Shown one piece after another: positions 8,771 through 17,685 of a stretch of 64,000 nucleotides of DNA. Each line of letters opens with the position of its first letter. The first letter of the stretch is position 1. The translations under genes and the position numbers were made by a program. The notes under the pieces were generated by a model, which was not told the DNA's origin, did not search any database, and saw only the letters and a program-made list of their open reading frames with translations. The stretch lies in NCBI RefSeq assembly GCF_014646235.1, contig NZ_BMNB01000003.1:124001-188000 (forward strand), in the 5' to 3' direction. This DNA comes from Micromonospora sonchi. GTDB taxonomy: Bacteria; Actinomycetota; Actinomycetes; Mycobacteriales; Micromonosporaceae.

Positions 8771-10596
8771 CATCGGTCGGTGCGTTCACCCGGGCCACGC
8801 TACGAGCGCAGCGGGCGGCACTGGCGCGGCTCGCGGCCTGGTCACTGGCCGAGGTGTTGCCGGCGGCGCTGGTCGGGCTGCTCACCGCGCGTGCCGTGGA
8901 CGACGGTTTCCTGGCCGGCCGGCCGGCGATCGGGCTGCTCTGGCTGGCCCTGCTCGGGATCGCCGTGCTCGTCGGCGCGGTCGGCACCAACCGGACGTAC
9001 GCCTGCCTCGGCGACCTGGTGGAACCGTTCCGCGACGACCTGCTGCGGCGGGTGACGGCGGGCGCGCTGGCCGGCGCGACCGGCGGCCGGGTCGACGACG
9101 CGGCGGTCGCCCGCCTGACGCATCAGGTGGAGATGGTGCGCGACACCTGGGCCGGGCTGCTCATGGTGGTCCGCGGCTTCCTCTTCGCCGCGGGGGCCGC
9201 CCTCATCGGCCTGTTCTCCCTGGCCGCGCCGGTGGCGCTGCTGGTGGCGGTGCCGGTGCTGGCTGGGCTGGGGCTGTTCGCGGCGGCGCTGCCGGCGATG
9301 ATCGCCCGGCAGCGGGAGTACGTACGCAGCGACGAACGACTCGGCCAGGTAGCCGTCGCCGCCCTCGCCGGCCATCGCGACGTCACGGTCAGCGGCGCCC
9401 GGGAGCAGGTGACCCGCTGGGTCGGCGGCCACATCGACGCCCAGGCGCGGGTGGAGCGCCGGCTGGCCACCATGGCCGCCACCCGTGGCTTGAGCCTGGC
9501 CGTCGGGGGCTGGCTGCCGGTGCCGGTGGTGCTCCTCGCCGCTCCCTGGCTGGTCCGGCAGGGCCTCGGGCCGGGCGCCCTGCTCGGTGCCCTGGTGTAC
9601 GTCGTCCGCGGGGTGCAGCCCGCGCTGCACACCCTCGTGCAGGGCATCGCCGCCGGAGGACTCCGGTTCACCGTCACCCTCGACCGGCTGCTGCGCACCA
9701 GCGCACCGGCCGCAATGGCCGACCCGGTCGTCGCGGTCGATCCGGCCGTCTCGGTCGATCCCGCCACCGAGGCGGCCGAGACGGCTCGGGCCGCGCTATC
9801 GGCGGCTTCCGCGCTGTCCCTGCGCGCGGTGACCTTCCGGTACGGGCCGCACGCGGACCCGGTGCTCGATGACTTCGACCTCGACCTGCCGGAGGGCGAC
9901 CACCTGGTGATCGTCGGGGCGAGCGGGGTCGGCAAGTCCACCCTGGCCGGTCTGATCGCCGGGGTGCTGCGCCCGCAGTCCGGGACGGTCCACATCGGCG
10001 GCCGGCAGGTGGCCGGCGCGAGCCCCGCCGACCTGGCCCGCCGCCGGGTGCTGATCCCGCAGGAGGCGTACGTCTTCACCGGCACGGTCCGGGACAACCT
10101 CCGTTACCTGCGCCCCGACCTGACGGACCGGGCGATCATCCTTGCCGCCGCGCGACTCGGGCTCTCCGGGCTGGTGGAACGGTTGGGCGGCCTGGAGGCC
10201 ACGCTGCACCCGGACGGACTCTCCGCCGGGGAACGCCAGCAGGTGGCGCTACTGCGCGCCTGGCTCGCCCCGGCGCCCGTGGTGATCCTCGACGAGGCCA
10301 CCTGCCACCTGGACCCGGCGGCGGAGGCACGGCTGGAGACGGCCTTCGCCGAGCGGCCCGGCACGCTCCTGGTCATCGCGCACCGGGTCAGTTCGGCGCT
10401 GCGCGCCCGCCGGGTGCTGCTGCTCGACGGCCGGCGGGCGCACCTGGACAGCCACCAGGGGCTGCTGGCCCGGTCGGTCGCGTACCGGGAGTTGGTCGGC
10501 TACTGGGCGGCCGGAACGCAACCGGTCAGATCCACCCCGACTCGCGGGCGATCCGCACCGCTTCCAACCGGGTCCGCGCCCCGGTCTTCGCCATGA
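8767..10596 (+). CDS. ramB: ABC transporter half-molecule (RamB-like)
   Basis: 609 aa second exporter half with membrane domain then ATPase: Walker A VGASGVGKSTLAGL, signature LSAGERQQVALLRAWL, Walker B PVVILDEATCHLD. The GTG start overlaps the ramA stop by 4 bases. The final ~25 residues (Arg/Pro/Ser-rich) run into the 3' end of the convergent regulator gene, a 71-base antisense overlap, and may be a natural read-through tail. Confidence 0.9.
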   Translation: MTSVGAFTRATLRAQRAALARLAAWSLAEVLPAALVGLLTARAVDDGFLAGRPAIGLLWLALLGIAVLVGAVGTNRTYACLGDLVEPFRDDLLRRVTAGALAGATGGRVDDAAVARLTHQVEMVRDTWAGLLMVVRGFLFAAGAALIGLFSLAAPVALLVAVPVLAGLGLFAAALPAMIARQREYVRSDERLGQVAVAALAGHRDVTVSGAREQVTRWVGGHIDAQARVERRLATMAATRGLSLAVGGWLPVPVVLLAAPWLVRQGLGPGALLGALVYVVRGVQPALHTLVQGIAAGGLRFTVTLDRLLRTSAPAAMADPVVAVDPAVSVDPATEAAETARAALSAASALSLRAVTFRYGPHADPVLDDFDLDLPEGDHLVIVGASGVGKSTLAGLIAGVLRPQSGTVHIGGRQVAGASPADLARRRVLIPQEAYVFTGTVRDNLRYLRPDLTDRAIILAAARLGLSGLVERLGGLEATLHPDGLSAGERQQVALLRAWLAPAPVVILDEATCHLDPAAEARLETAFAERPGTLLVIAHRVSSALRARRVLLLDGRRAHLDSHQGLLARSVAYRELVGYWAAGTQPVRSTPTRGRSAPLPTGSAPRSSP

Positions 10597-11152
10597 CTCG
10601 GGAAAGGTGGTTGCGCACCGTGCCGGGCGACAGCACCAGTTTCTCGGCGATCTCCCGGACCGGATCGCCCTCGGCGGCGATGTCCAGCACCTCCCGTTCC
10701 CGGAGGGTGAGTGGACTGTCGGTGACCTCGAGCGCCGCCACCACCAGGTCCGGGTCCAGCACCACCTGACCGCGGGCGAGTCGGCGTACCCCCTCGGCGA
10801 TGTGTCCCGGGGCCACGTCCCGGCTCAGGAAGCCGATCCGTTGACCGTGCTCGGCGAGCACCGGGGGGACGCGGGCGGCCCGCCGCTGTTCGAGCAGGAC
10901 CAGCAGCCATCCGCGCCGGTCATCGGCGGACGCGCTTTCCGGTCGGGCGTCTGCGATGTCGGTCAGCTCGTGCAGCGGCACGAGGTCGGCGTCGATGACC
11001 GCGACGTCGGGGCGTTCGTCCCGGAGCGCGGTACGGAGGGCGTGCGCCGTGTCCGCCTCCCCGATGACGTCGATGCCGTGCTCAGCCGCGAGCAGACGGG
11101 CGAGGGCCCCCCGGAGCAGCCCACCCTTCAGCGCGAGCAGCGTGCGGACCAT
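10526..11152 (-). CDS. ramR: LuxR-type response regulator (RamR-like)
   Basis: 208 aa. The C-terminal LuxR/FixJ helix-turn-helix (LTLREREVLDIAAEGDPVREIAEKL..., SPGTVRNHLSRVMAKTGA) is intact. The N-terminal receiver is atypical: the usual acidic pair near the start is replaced (VRTLLALKGG), although an Asp remains in VAVIDADLVP. By position and family it is the likely activator of the lanthipeptide operon. ATG 11152 has GGGGAG 6 bases upstream; an in-frame upstream ATG lacks support. Confidence 0.82.
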   Translation of the reverse strand: MVRTLLALKGGLLRGALARLLAAEHGIDVIGEADTAHALRTALRDERPDVAVIDADLVPLHELTDIADARPESASADDRRGWLLVLLEQRRAARVPPVLAEHGQRIGFLSRDVAPGHIAEGVRRLARGQVVLDPDLVVAALEVTDSPLTLREREVLDIAAEGDPVREIAEKLVLSPGTVRNHLSRVMAKTGARTRLEAVRIARESGWI

Positions 11153-11297
11153 GGCGACTCCCCAACATGCCCCCGACCCTGACGTGGCGTACGTGAACAA
11201 TGACGCACGGTCGAACTAGCTTATTGAAAGTTGCGCCTGCCCGATAGACGGGGTGTGCGTGTCGCAGCCCGGCACGCCGGAGGTGGATGTCCTCTTC

Positions 11298-11954
11298 TCA
11301 GATCCAGCAGGCGTCCCGGGCCCGCTGGACCGCCTCCCAGCGGTTCCGCGCGCCGGTCTTGCGCAGCAGCATCGACAGATGGTTGCGCACCGTACCCGGA
11401 GACAGGTAGAGCCGCGCCGCGATCTCCCTGGTCCGCAGCCCTTCCGCCGCGGCGACCGCGACCTGGCGCTCCCGCTCGCTCAGCGGGTTCACCGCGGCGT
11501 CGAGGGCGGCGAGCGCCGTCAGCGGGTCGATCATCCGCTGCCCACGGGCGACTGCCCGGAGCAGATCGAGCATCTCCTCGGGCGGGACATCCTTGGCGAC
11601 CACCCCCCGCACCCGGGCCCCGAGCGCCTGCCGCAGCGTCCGAACGGTACGGCGGGCGGTCAACGCCACCACGGCACAACCGTCGACATCGAACGCGTCC
11701 GCCGACGCCGAGGTCGCGCCCACCGCGTCGAAGTCGATCAGCAACAGGTCGGGTCGCCGGGCCGCGAGGACGCGCTCCACGTCCCCGTCCGGGTCGACCT
11801 CCCCCGCCATGACGAAGTCGGGTGTGGCGTCGAGGAGCGCGACCAGGACCGTCCGCAGCAGGCCCGGATCGGCGACCATCGCGACCCGGACCCGCGCCGG
11901 AGCGCCGCCAGCGGACTCCCCGGTGGAACCGGCAACATCCGGCACGTCAGCCAT
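11298..11954 (-). CDS. LuxR-type response regulator, second copy
   Basis: 218 aa, same architecture as the neighbour. The receiver-like region has VRVAMVADPGLL (only one residue of the acidic pair), a candidate Asp in LLLIDFDAVG, and Thr/Lys positions in VVALTA and VVAKDV. The helix-turn-helix ends SPGTVRNHLSMLLRKTGARN. Both proteins end WI. It lies 145 bases upstream of the RamR-like gene and divergent from TetR. A paralogous partner or rival regulator of the ram genes is plausible but inferred. Confidence 0.78.
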   Translation of the reverse strand: MADVPDVAGSTGESAGGAPARVRVAMVADPGLLRTVLVALLDATPDFVMAGEVDPDGDVERVLAARRPDLLLIDFDAVGATSASADAFDVDGCAVVALTARRTVRTLRQALGARVRGVVAKDVPPEEMLDLLRAVARGQRMIDPLTALAALDAAVNPLSERERQVAVAAAEGLRTREIAARLYLSPGTVRNHLSMLLRKTGARNRWEAVQRARDACWI

Positions 11955-12042
11955 GCATCTACTGTGCCCGATGCAACCGCATGTCACACGGCCTGCGCCA
12001 CCGTGTCGACACCTCCGCGTCAGCCGTTCGAAACTCCAGATG

Positions 12043-12072
12043 TTCACGACATCCAGATGATGGGCGTATGCT
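12043..12072 (+). promoter_or_regulatory. Candidate promoter for the TetR operon
   Basis: TTCACG (12043-12048), 18-base spacer and TATGCT (12067-12072) lie 30 bases before the TetR start, in the divergent intergenic region. The direct repeat CCAGATG occurs twice here and could be an operator. Confidence 0.35.
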
Positions 12073-12101
12073 TTCGGGGTGCTTCCCGTGAGAAGGACCC
12101 G

Positions 12102-13205
12102 ATGGTTCGGCTGACCCGAACGCAACAGCAGAAGCGCACCCGTGCTGCCGTGCTCGCGGCCGCCGTCGAGGAGTTCGCCGAGCACGGCTATGCCGAGGCC
12201 AAGGTCGACCGCATCGCCGCTCGCGCCGAACTGACCCGCGGCGCCGTCTACTCGAACTTCCCCAGCAAGCGATCGCTCTACCTGGCGGTCCTGCTCGACT
12301 CGCTGCCCGGCCGGGCAACGCCCGGCACCGTCCCCGCCGAGCCGGTCGACCTGGCAGGGGGCGCGGAGGCGTTCGCGCGGGTCTGGCTCGAACGGCTACC
12401 CCTGACCGGCGACGCACCCACCGCCGGCAAGCTGGGATCCCTCTGCCTGACCGGCGTCTTCGACGACGAACCCGGGCGCACCGCCCTGGCCGAGGTGACG
12501 AGGCTGGAGAGCCTGCTGCTGGCCATCGCGCTGGAATCCTGCCGAGCCCGGAACGCGGGCCGACGGGTACGCCTGGCCGAGTTGATCCTGACGTTGCTGA
12601 ACGGGGCGGGTCACCTCGCCCAGACGGCACCCGGCTTCGGCGACCCGTTCGACGTGGCGCGCGCCTGCCGGCACCTTGCCGATCTCGACGGGGACGACAC
12701 CTGGGATCCGCCCCACCTGCCCTACGTCGCTGCCGCGTCCGCGTGCCGCGACACCTGGACGCCGCCCGTGGGGCTGCTCGACGAGATCACCGGCCGTCCC
12801 ACGCATCTGGACCAGGACGGTCTGGTCGTCGTCCTCGGCACCGGCCGGCTCAGCGCGGCCGAGGAAGCGGTCCGCGCCGCCCGCCCCGGCGATACCGTCA
12901 CGGTGACGGTCGTGACGACAGACCCGGCCGAGAGCGGCGCACTCGTCCGGCTGCGGATCATGGATACCGTCGCCTGCCTGCGTCGGGTCTTCGGTCCGGC
13001 GTTCACGCCGGCCCTGCGCCTCGTCCTCGACGACCAGGCCGCGCTGGCGGCCGCCCTCGGCGTCGAAGCCGCCGAGCAGACCGAAGCCGCGGTACGCCTG
13101 CGAGCCGGCCAGATCGTGGCCCGAGCCCACGGCCGGGGCGCTGCCTACGCGGCGGCGACCGCCCTCGCTTCGACCGAGCCGCGACCCGAGTCGGAGAATC
13201 GATGA
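12102..13205 (+). CDS. TetR-family regulator with extra C-terminal domain
   Basis: 367 aa, nearly twice a normal TetR. Residues ~10-60 are the TetR helix-turn-helix (AAVEEFAEHGYAEAKVDRIA, then GAVYSNFPSKRSLYLAVL). Residues ~60-200 look like a usual ligand domain. From about 225 there is an alpha/beta segment (GLVVVLGTGRLSAAEEAV, then LRLVLDDQAALAAALGV, then AVRLRAGQIVARAHG) whose pattern recalls thioredoxin/peroxiredoxin-like folds. That fold is a guess. AGAAGG precedes ATG 12102; the frame stays open far upstream but that part is non-coding in character. The stop overlaps the next start. Confidence 0.8.
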   Translation: MVRLTRTQQQKRTRAAVLAAAVEEFAEHGYAEAKVDRIAARAELTRGAVYSNFPSKRSLYLAVLLDSLPGRATPGTVPAEPVDLAGGAEAFARVWLERLPLTGDAPTAGKLGSLCLTGVFDDEPGRTALAEVTRLESLLLAIALESCRARNAGRRVRLAELILTLLNGAGHLAQTAPGFGDPFDVARACRHLADLDGDDTWDPPHLPYVAAASACRDTWTPPVGLLDEITGRPTHLDQDGLVVVLGTGRLSAAEEAVRAARPGDTVTVTVVTTDPAESGALVRLRIMDTVACLRRVFGPAFTPALRLVLDDQAALAAALGVEAAEQTEAAVRLRAGQIVARAHGRGAAYAAATALASTEPRPESENR

Positions 13206-13813
13206 CGAACTCCAGCGCGCCGATCGTGCTGCACACGCTGCGCTGCATCGGCTTCGCGGAACTGTCCCGGGTGGCCGACGCGGCCGGGATTTCCGAGGCG
13301 GACGCGGAATCCCACCTGATCGATCTCGCCGTGGCCGGGTGGGCGACCCGCTCCACCGGAGAGTTCGGCGCGTGGGGCCTCACCGAGGCGGGCCGGGCCG
13401 AGGACGCCCGGTGGACCGCCGAGGAGTTGACCACGGCCGGCACCCGGGGCGCGGTGTCCGCGGCGTACGAAAAATTCATGGTGCTGAACCCGGAACTGCT
13501 GGATCTCTGCTCCGCGTGGCACCTGCGCCCCCTGGACGGAGCCACGGTGCCCAACGACCACTCCGACAGCGCGTACGACGCTCGGGTCCTGGACCGATTC
13601 GTCGACCTCGACGGGCGGGCCGACCTCGTCTGCGCCGACCTGGCCGCGGCGCTGCCCCGATTCGCGCGCTACCGGGCCCGGCTCACCACGGCGCTCGACC
13701 GGGCCCGGTCCGGCGCGCTGGAGCACCTGACCGACCACATGGACTCCTACCACACCATCTGGTTCCAGCTGCACGAAGACCTCCTCGCCACCCTCGGCCT
13801 GCCCCGCCGGTGA
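13202..13813 (+). CDS. Winged-helix-like protein of unknown function
   Basis: 203 aa. The N-terminal ~75 residues (IVLHTLRCIGFAELSRVAD, then a helix-turn-helix-like stretch ending GAWGLTEAGR) resemble a winged-helix DNA- or protein-binding domain. The rest is helical. The start ATGA overlaps the TetR stop and the stop overlaps the PPDK-like start, so the three genes form one unit. I infer an accessory role to the PPDK-like protein. Confidence 0.7.
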   Translation: MTNSSAPIVLHTLRCIGFAELSRVADAAGISEADAESHLIDLAVAGWATRSTGEFGAWGLTEAGRAEDARWTAEELTTAGTRGAVSAAYEKFMVLNPELLDLCSAWHLRPLDGATVPNDHSDSAYDARVLDRFVDLDGRADLVCADLAAALPRFARYRARLTTALDRARSGALEHLTDHMDSYHTIWFQLHEDLLATLGLPRR

Positions 13814-15336
13814 GCGCGATCCCGATGACGTACGTCCATCCCCTCGCCACCGACGTCGACGGGTCGGCGGACCTGCTCGGCGCGAAGGCACACGGCCTGC
13901 TCGTACTGCGGCGGCTGGGCCTGCCGGTGCCGCCGGGCTTCGTCATCGACACCCGCGCCGGCCGCGCCTTCCTGAAGGACGGGCGGTTCCCGGAAGCCCT
14001 CGACGCCGAGTTGGCCTCGGCCGTCCGGGGCCTCGAAGCCGCCACCGGACGCCGCCTCGGCGACCGCGACCGCCCGCTGGCGGTCTCGGTGCGTTCCGGA
14101 GCCGCCGTGTCCATGCCCGGCATGATGAGCACCATCCTCAATCTCGGGCTCGCCCCGACAGGCGCCGAGGACACCATGGGCCAGCTGCGCACGGCGGTGG
14201 AAACCGTCTTCTCGTCGTGGCGCACTCCGCGCGCCACCAGCTACCGGGAGCTGCACGGCATCCCGCACGACCTCGGTACCGCCGTGATCGTGCAGGCCAT
14301 GGTCTTCGGCAACCGCGACCGGCACAGCGGAAGCGGAGTCGCCTTCAGCCGCGACCCCGACACCGGGAAGCAGACGCCCTACGGTGACGTGCTGTTCGGC
14401 CGGCAAGGCGACGACGTCGTCTCCGGAGAGTCGACCACCCGACCGCTGGCCGAACTCGCCCACCGGGCACCGGCGGTCTGGGGCGACCTACGGGCCGCCC
14501 TGCACCGGATCGAACAGCACCACCGCGACGCCTGCCACGTCGAGTTCACCTTCGACAGTGGGCAACTGTGGCTGCTCCAGGTGCGCGCCGGCGGCCTCAC
14601 CGGTCGCGCCGCGATCCGCGTCGCCGTCGACCTCGCCGACGAACACCTCATCGACCGCCGTACGGCGCTCCGGCGCGTCTCACCGCACCACCTCCGCCTC
14701 GCCCACACCCCGCACATTCCCAGCGATGGCGGCTTCGACATTCTCGCCCGGGGCCGGGCCGCCAGCCCCGGCGTCGCCACCGGCCGCATCGCCGTCACGG
14801 CGGACCGAGCCGTCCGCATGGCGGCCGACGGCCCGGTCATCCTCGTACGCCCCACCACCTCGCCGCTCGACCTGCCCGGCCTGGCCGCCGCCACCGGCAC
14901 CATCACCAGCCGAGGCGGACCCACCAGCCACGCGGCCATCGTCGCGCGAGCCATGGGCAAACCCGCGGTCGTGGGCGCGACCGCACTCACCGTCGACCCC
15001 ATGACCCGGTGCGTACGAGCCGGCGATCGTGTCCTGCCCGAGGGAACCGTTCTCACGCTCGACGGCAGCAGCGGAGAGATCATGCTCGGCGACCCCGGCA
15101 CCGTCACCGCCACCACCGACGCCCACCTGCACCGCCTGCTCGACTGGGCCGACACGATCAGCGGGGATCGGTCCCAGCGCTCCGACGAGCAACGCCTCAC
15201 CGACGCCCAAGCAGTGGTCGCAGGTGCGGGTCACGCGACGCGGCGTACGAGCTCGCCCTCGTCAGCCCCGTCCATGCCTGCTCTCCCACCCGGTAAGACG
15301 ACGGGCTCGACCGGCTGGGGTCCCGATCTCGGGTGA
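13810..15336 (+). CDS. Short PPDK-like PEP-utilising protein lacking the PEP-binding barrel
   Basis: 508 aa. The N-terminal ATP-grasp part matches pyruvate phosphate dikinase (GAKAHGLLVLRRLGLPVPPG; RSGAAVSMPGMMSTILNLG). The swivelling phosphohistidine domain follows, with the catalytic His in GGPTSHAAIVARAMGKPAVVG. Full PPDK is about 880 aa and continues into a TIM-barrel PEP/pyruvate domain; here the protein stops soon after DGSSGEIMLG with a low-complexity tail. It may be a stand-alone phosphotransfer module or a truncated gene. Start is GTG 13810 (overlapping the upstream stop) or ATG 13825. Confidence 0.8.
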   Translation: MSAIPMTYVHPLATDVDGSADLLGAKAHGLLVLRRLGLPVPPGFVIDTRAGRAFLKDGRFPEALDAELASAVRGLEAATGRRLGDRDRPLAVSVRSGAAVSMPGMMSTILNLGLAPTGAEDTMGQLRTAVETVFSSWRTPRATSYRELHGIPHDLGTAVIVQAMVFGNRDRHSGSGVAFSRDPDTGKQTPYGDVLFGRQGDDVVSGESTTRPLAELAHRAPAVWGDLRAALHRIEQHHRDACHVEFTFDSGQLWLLQVRAGGLTGRAAIRVAVDLADEHLIDRRTALRRVSPHHLRLAHTPHIPSDGGFDILARGRAASPGVATGRIAVTADRAVRMAADGPVILVRPTTSPLDLPGLAAATGTITSRGGPTSHAAIVARAMGKPAVVGATALTVDPMTRCVRAGDRVLPEGTVLTLDGSSGEIMLGDPGTVTATTDAHLHRLLDWADTISGDRSQRSDEQRLTDAQAVVAGAGHATRRTSSPSSAPSMPALPPGKTTGSTGWGPDLG

Positions 15337-15342
15337 CCGTCG

Positions 15343-15615
15343 TCATCCTCGGCGCTGCTGTTGTCCCCCGCTGCTGCGACCGAACGGATTCCGCCTGGTG
15401 GCTGTCAGGTAGAGCGGGAAGAACACCACCCACAAGATCAGACAGCCCAGGAACCATGCCTCCGGAGTCTCCACCCGGAAAGACCCGAGCGAGACGGAAA
15501 CCCGCTCCCCGTGACTCAGTCGCTTCTTGGCGTCCGCGTAAACCCATACGTCAAGGGCAAGCACCACGAGCAGGAGGAGGATCGACAGCAGCGGGGCGGG
15601 AGGTATCCCTGTCAT
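15343..15615 (-). CDS. Small membrane protein, unknown
   Basis: 90 aa with two hydrophobic helices (LLSILLLLVVLALDVWVY and WFLGCLILWVVFFPLYL) joined by a charged loop, and a basic Gln/Arg-rich tail. GGGAGC lies upstream of ATG 15615. Convergent with the PPDK-like gene. I do not recognise a named family. Confidence 0.6.
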   Translation of the reverse strand: MTGIPPAPLLSILLLLVVLALDVWVYADAKKRLSHGERVSVSLGSFRVETPEAWFLGCLILWVVFFPLYLTATRRNPFGRSSGGQQQRRG

Positions 15616-15638
15616 TCGGCCTGCTCCCGATTGGTTGG

Positions 15639-15857
15639 TCACAGAATGAAGTCGCCATGGTACCCAGTTCGGCCTGGCGCCCTGCCGGAATTCGACGGGC
15701 GGTGATCGATGCCGGAAAGCATCCCGAGGGCCCACCAGATCGTCTCATCGACCTCGGCAAACTCCAGGCACTGCATAGCCCGGGTCGCCCAACGGTCGAC
15801 CTCGTCGCGCGGCTGGCTTACGCGTTCGAAGTAGGCCGGATCCTCCACCTCAGGCAT
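15639..15857 (-). CDS. Hypothetical protein, truncated paralogue of the 39725-40012 gene
   Basis: 72 aa. The core (RDEVDRWATRAMQCLEFAEV, then DETIWWALGMLSGID) is nearly identical to the protein at 39725-40012, but the ~25-residue C-terminus is unrelated. DNA similarity is high over about 125 bases only. It is probably a degraded duplicate, perhaps a relic of an earlier element at this locus. Function unknown. Confidence 0.5.
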   Translation of the reverse strand: MPEVEDPAYFERVSQPRDEVDRWATRAMQCLEFAEVDETIWWALGMLSGIDHRPSNSGRAPGRTGYHGDFIL

Positions 15858-16008
15858 GACAACGGTCGTGCCCCTGTTGTCCTCGCCCAATGGCACGCTA
15901 ATTGCACGCCGGGCTGCTGTGCGCGTAGTCGAAGTGGTGGCCTACAGACCCGGCCTCGTGAATACCGACCATGGCGCGCCCAGCGGGTAGCCGAGGAGTG
16001 GAGCAGGC

Positions 16009-16650
16009 ATGTCGACCGAACCAGAACCGGGCCTCGCGCCCCAGGACGCGAGACCCCGCAAGACCCAGGTCGATCCCATCATGATGGATTCCATGGAGGT
16101 CACCAAGGACGGGCGAAACTGGCGGATCGGTACGGCCGGCGACATCGCCTGGATCGCTGGCAAAACCACGGAAGGCTTCTCGATCACCGCAGCGATACCA
16201 CCGGTGTTCGACGCCTACGCCACCTTCTACCCGCCCGACGACGTGAGCATCCAAGCCCATGAACACGCTGTGATCGACGTACTCACCCAGCACACCCCTG
16301 ACCAGCCCTGGTGGCTGGGCTATCTCGACACGGGCGCCCACAACACCGTCTTCCCCCTCGCACCGAAGGTGTCCCTCTACTGGAACTGGCCCTACGTGCT
16401 GGTCAAAGCAGGACCCGAACAAGCCCTCACCTGGCGAATCGGCCACATGCGCGCCGGCAATGGATCGCTACCCGATCTGTTCTTCCCTGCAGACCACTCC
16501 TGGCTCGTCTCCGCCCTCTGGGACGACACCTGGACCGACATCGGCGGGACCACCACACTGATCACCGCCCTGCACGACAATCCGCTGGTCAACGCTCGCC
16601 GGATCGGGACCGACGAAGACGCCCTGCCGCCAGGACTCACGCGCGACTAG
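16009..16650 (+). CDS. Hypothetical protein
   Basis: 213 aa, no signal peptide or membrane segment. Rich in Trp, Asp and Thr (for example DQPWWLGYLDTGAH and VSLYWNWPYVLVKAG), with an all-beta look in the middle. GAGGAGTGGAGC precedes ATG 16009. I do not recognise the family. Confidence 0.65.
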   Translation: MSTEPEPGLAPQDARPRKTQVDPIMMDSMEVTKDGRNWRIGTAGDIAWIAGKTTEGFSITAAIPPVFDAYATFYPPDDVSIQAHEHAVIDVLTQHTPDQPWWLGYLDTGAHNTVFPLAPKVSLYWNWPYVLVKAGPEQALTWRIGHMRAGNGSLPDLFFPADHSWLVSALWDDTWTDIGGTTTLITALHDNPLVNARRIGTDEDALPPGLTRD

Positions 16651-17126
16651 TCACACGCGCAACTCAACATGCTGGCGGATCTGCGAGGAGGGCCGGGGTT
16701 CGGGGCGGAGCCCCGAGGTCGTCGCCTCTGGAGCCGGAGCGCCCCTGCCGGCGGCGCACCAACCGCAACCCGCCCGCCGGCCGCCAGCCGCCGACGGACC
16801 CGGCGTCGTGTTGCGTGGCCGGCGTGGAGCGGCAACGGAGCGTCGGACGCGCGCCCAGACGGCGGCGCGTGTGGCCCGTCTAGGGCCGCCGCCCTCCCCA
16901 CCGTCCCGTGTATCAGGCTGCCGCCAGCTTCACCCAGCCACTACGATGACCTGGGCATCGAAGGTCTTGCACCTCCAACCGGAAAACCCGCGCCTCGTGG
17001 CGCACTTGATAGACGTACAGAAACTTTGAACCATTTCGCCGGCAGCCCGCCGGATCGAACAAGCGTTCGACTGCGCTGCTGCTGGTGGAGTTACGTGGTC
17101 GCTGGTGGAACGGGAGCTGGGGCCGG
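16651..17126. other. Intergenic region with no recognisable gene
   Basis: 476 GC-rich bases with short overlapping open frames on both strands, none with a ribosome site or domain. Confidence 0.6.
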
Positions 17127-17288
17127 ATGGCCCGGCGAGACATCTGGCTGCTGTTTGACGGTCGGCTCTGGCGGGTGCGGGGTCGCCTTGGTGGTGACGA
17201 AGGGCGGGAGGTCTCCTACGACTTCACCGACGAGGGACCCGCCCGGACGATGGTCGACCGGATGATGAAGACCTTGGCCGGTGCGTGA
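17127..17288 (+). CDS. Small hypothetical protein
   Basis: 53 aa starting MARRDIWLLFDGRLWRVRG and containing EVSYDFTDEGPARTMVDRM. The regular charged pattern suggests a real small protein, with GGAGCTGGGG upstream of ATG 17127. Function unknown. Confidence 0.5.
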   Translation: MARRDIWLLFDGRLWRVRGRLGGDEGREVSYDFTDEGPARTMVDRMMKTLAGA

Positions 17289-17436
17289 CGTGATCCAACC
17301 GGGGCGGTCCGGCAGGAGTCGAACCGCCGACGCATTGGCTAGTTTGTGGTTCAGCATCACCCCCGCGACGCAGACGAGGTGCCATGACAGGTTCAGCCTT
17401 CGTAAGCACACTCGATCGTGTGTCCGGAGAGACCCC

Positions 17437-17685
17437 GTGGTGACCTTGCTCCTTTTGCTAGCCGTTGTGTCCCTCGCCATGACGGGTTCAGTACACCTGC
17501 TCGCCCACTTCAGGTGGAGACGACGCCCGCAGGACGTGCACGAGGGCAGGCCCGAGGCCTTTCCGGAGGGCTTCTATCGGGAGCCGCTCCGTCCGGATGA
17601 CCGATACCTCGGCGCCGTCGTCCACTTCGGCCTGGCAGCCCTCGCTTTCGCAGGGTTCACAACCCGGCTGTTGAAGATCTGGTGA
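17437..17685 (+). CDS. Small membrane protein, unknown
   Basis: 82 aa with an N-terminal hydrophobic helix (VVTLLLLLAVVSLAMTGSV) and a second near the C-terminus (LGAVVHFGLAALAFAGF). GGAGAG precedes GTG 17437. It is the last chromosomal gene before the integrated element. Confidence 0.5.
   Translation: MVTLLLLLAVVSLAMTGSVHLLAHFRWRRRPQDVHEGRPEAFPEGFYREPLRPDDRYLGAVVHFGLAALAFAGFTTRLLKIW

Noticed and set aside
11253..12101. N-terminal extension of the TetR reading frame
   Set aside because: It runs antisense through the LuxR-type regulator; the TetR domain begins exactly at ATG 12102.
17306..17336. tRNA-like T-arm (minus strand GGCGGTTCGACTCCTGCC)
   Set aside because: The T stem mispairs at two positions and no cloverleaf can be built. 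At most a decayed fragment.
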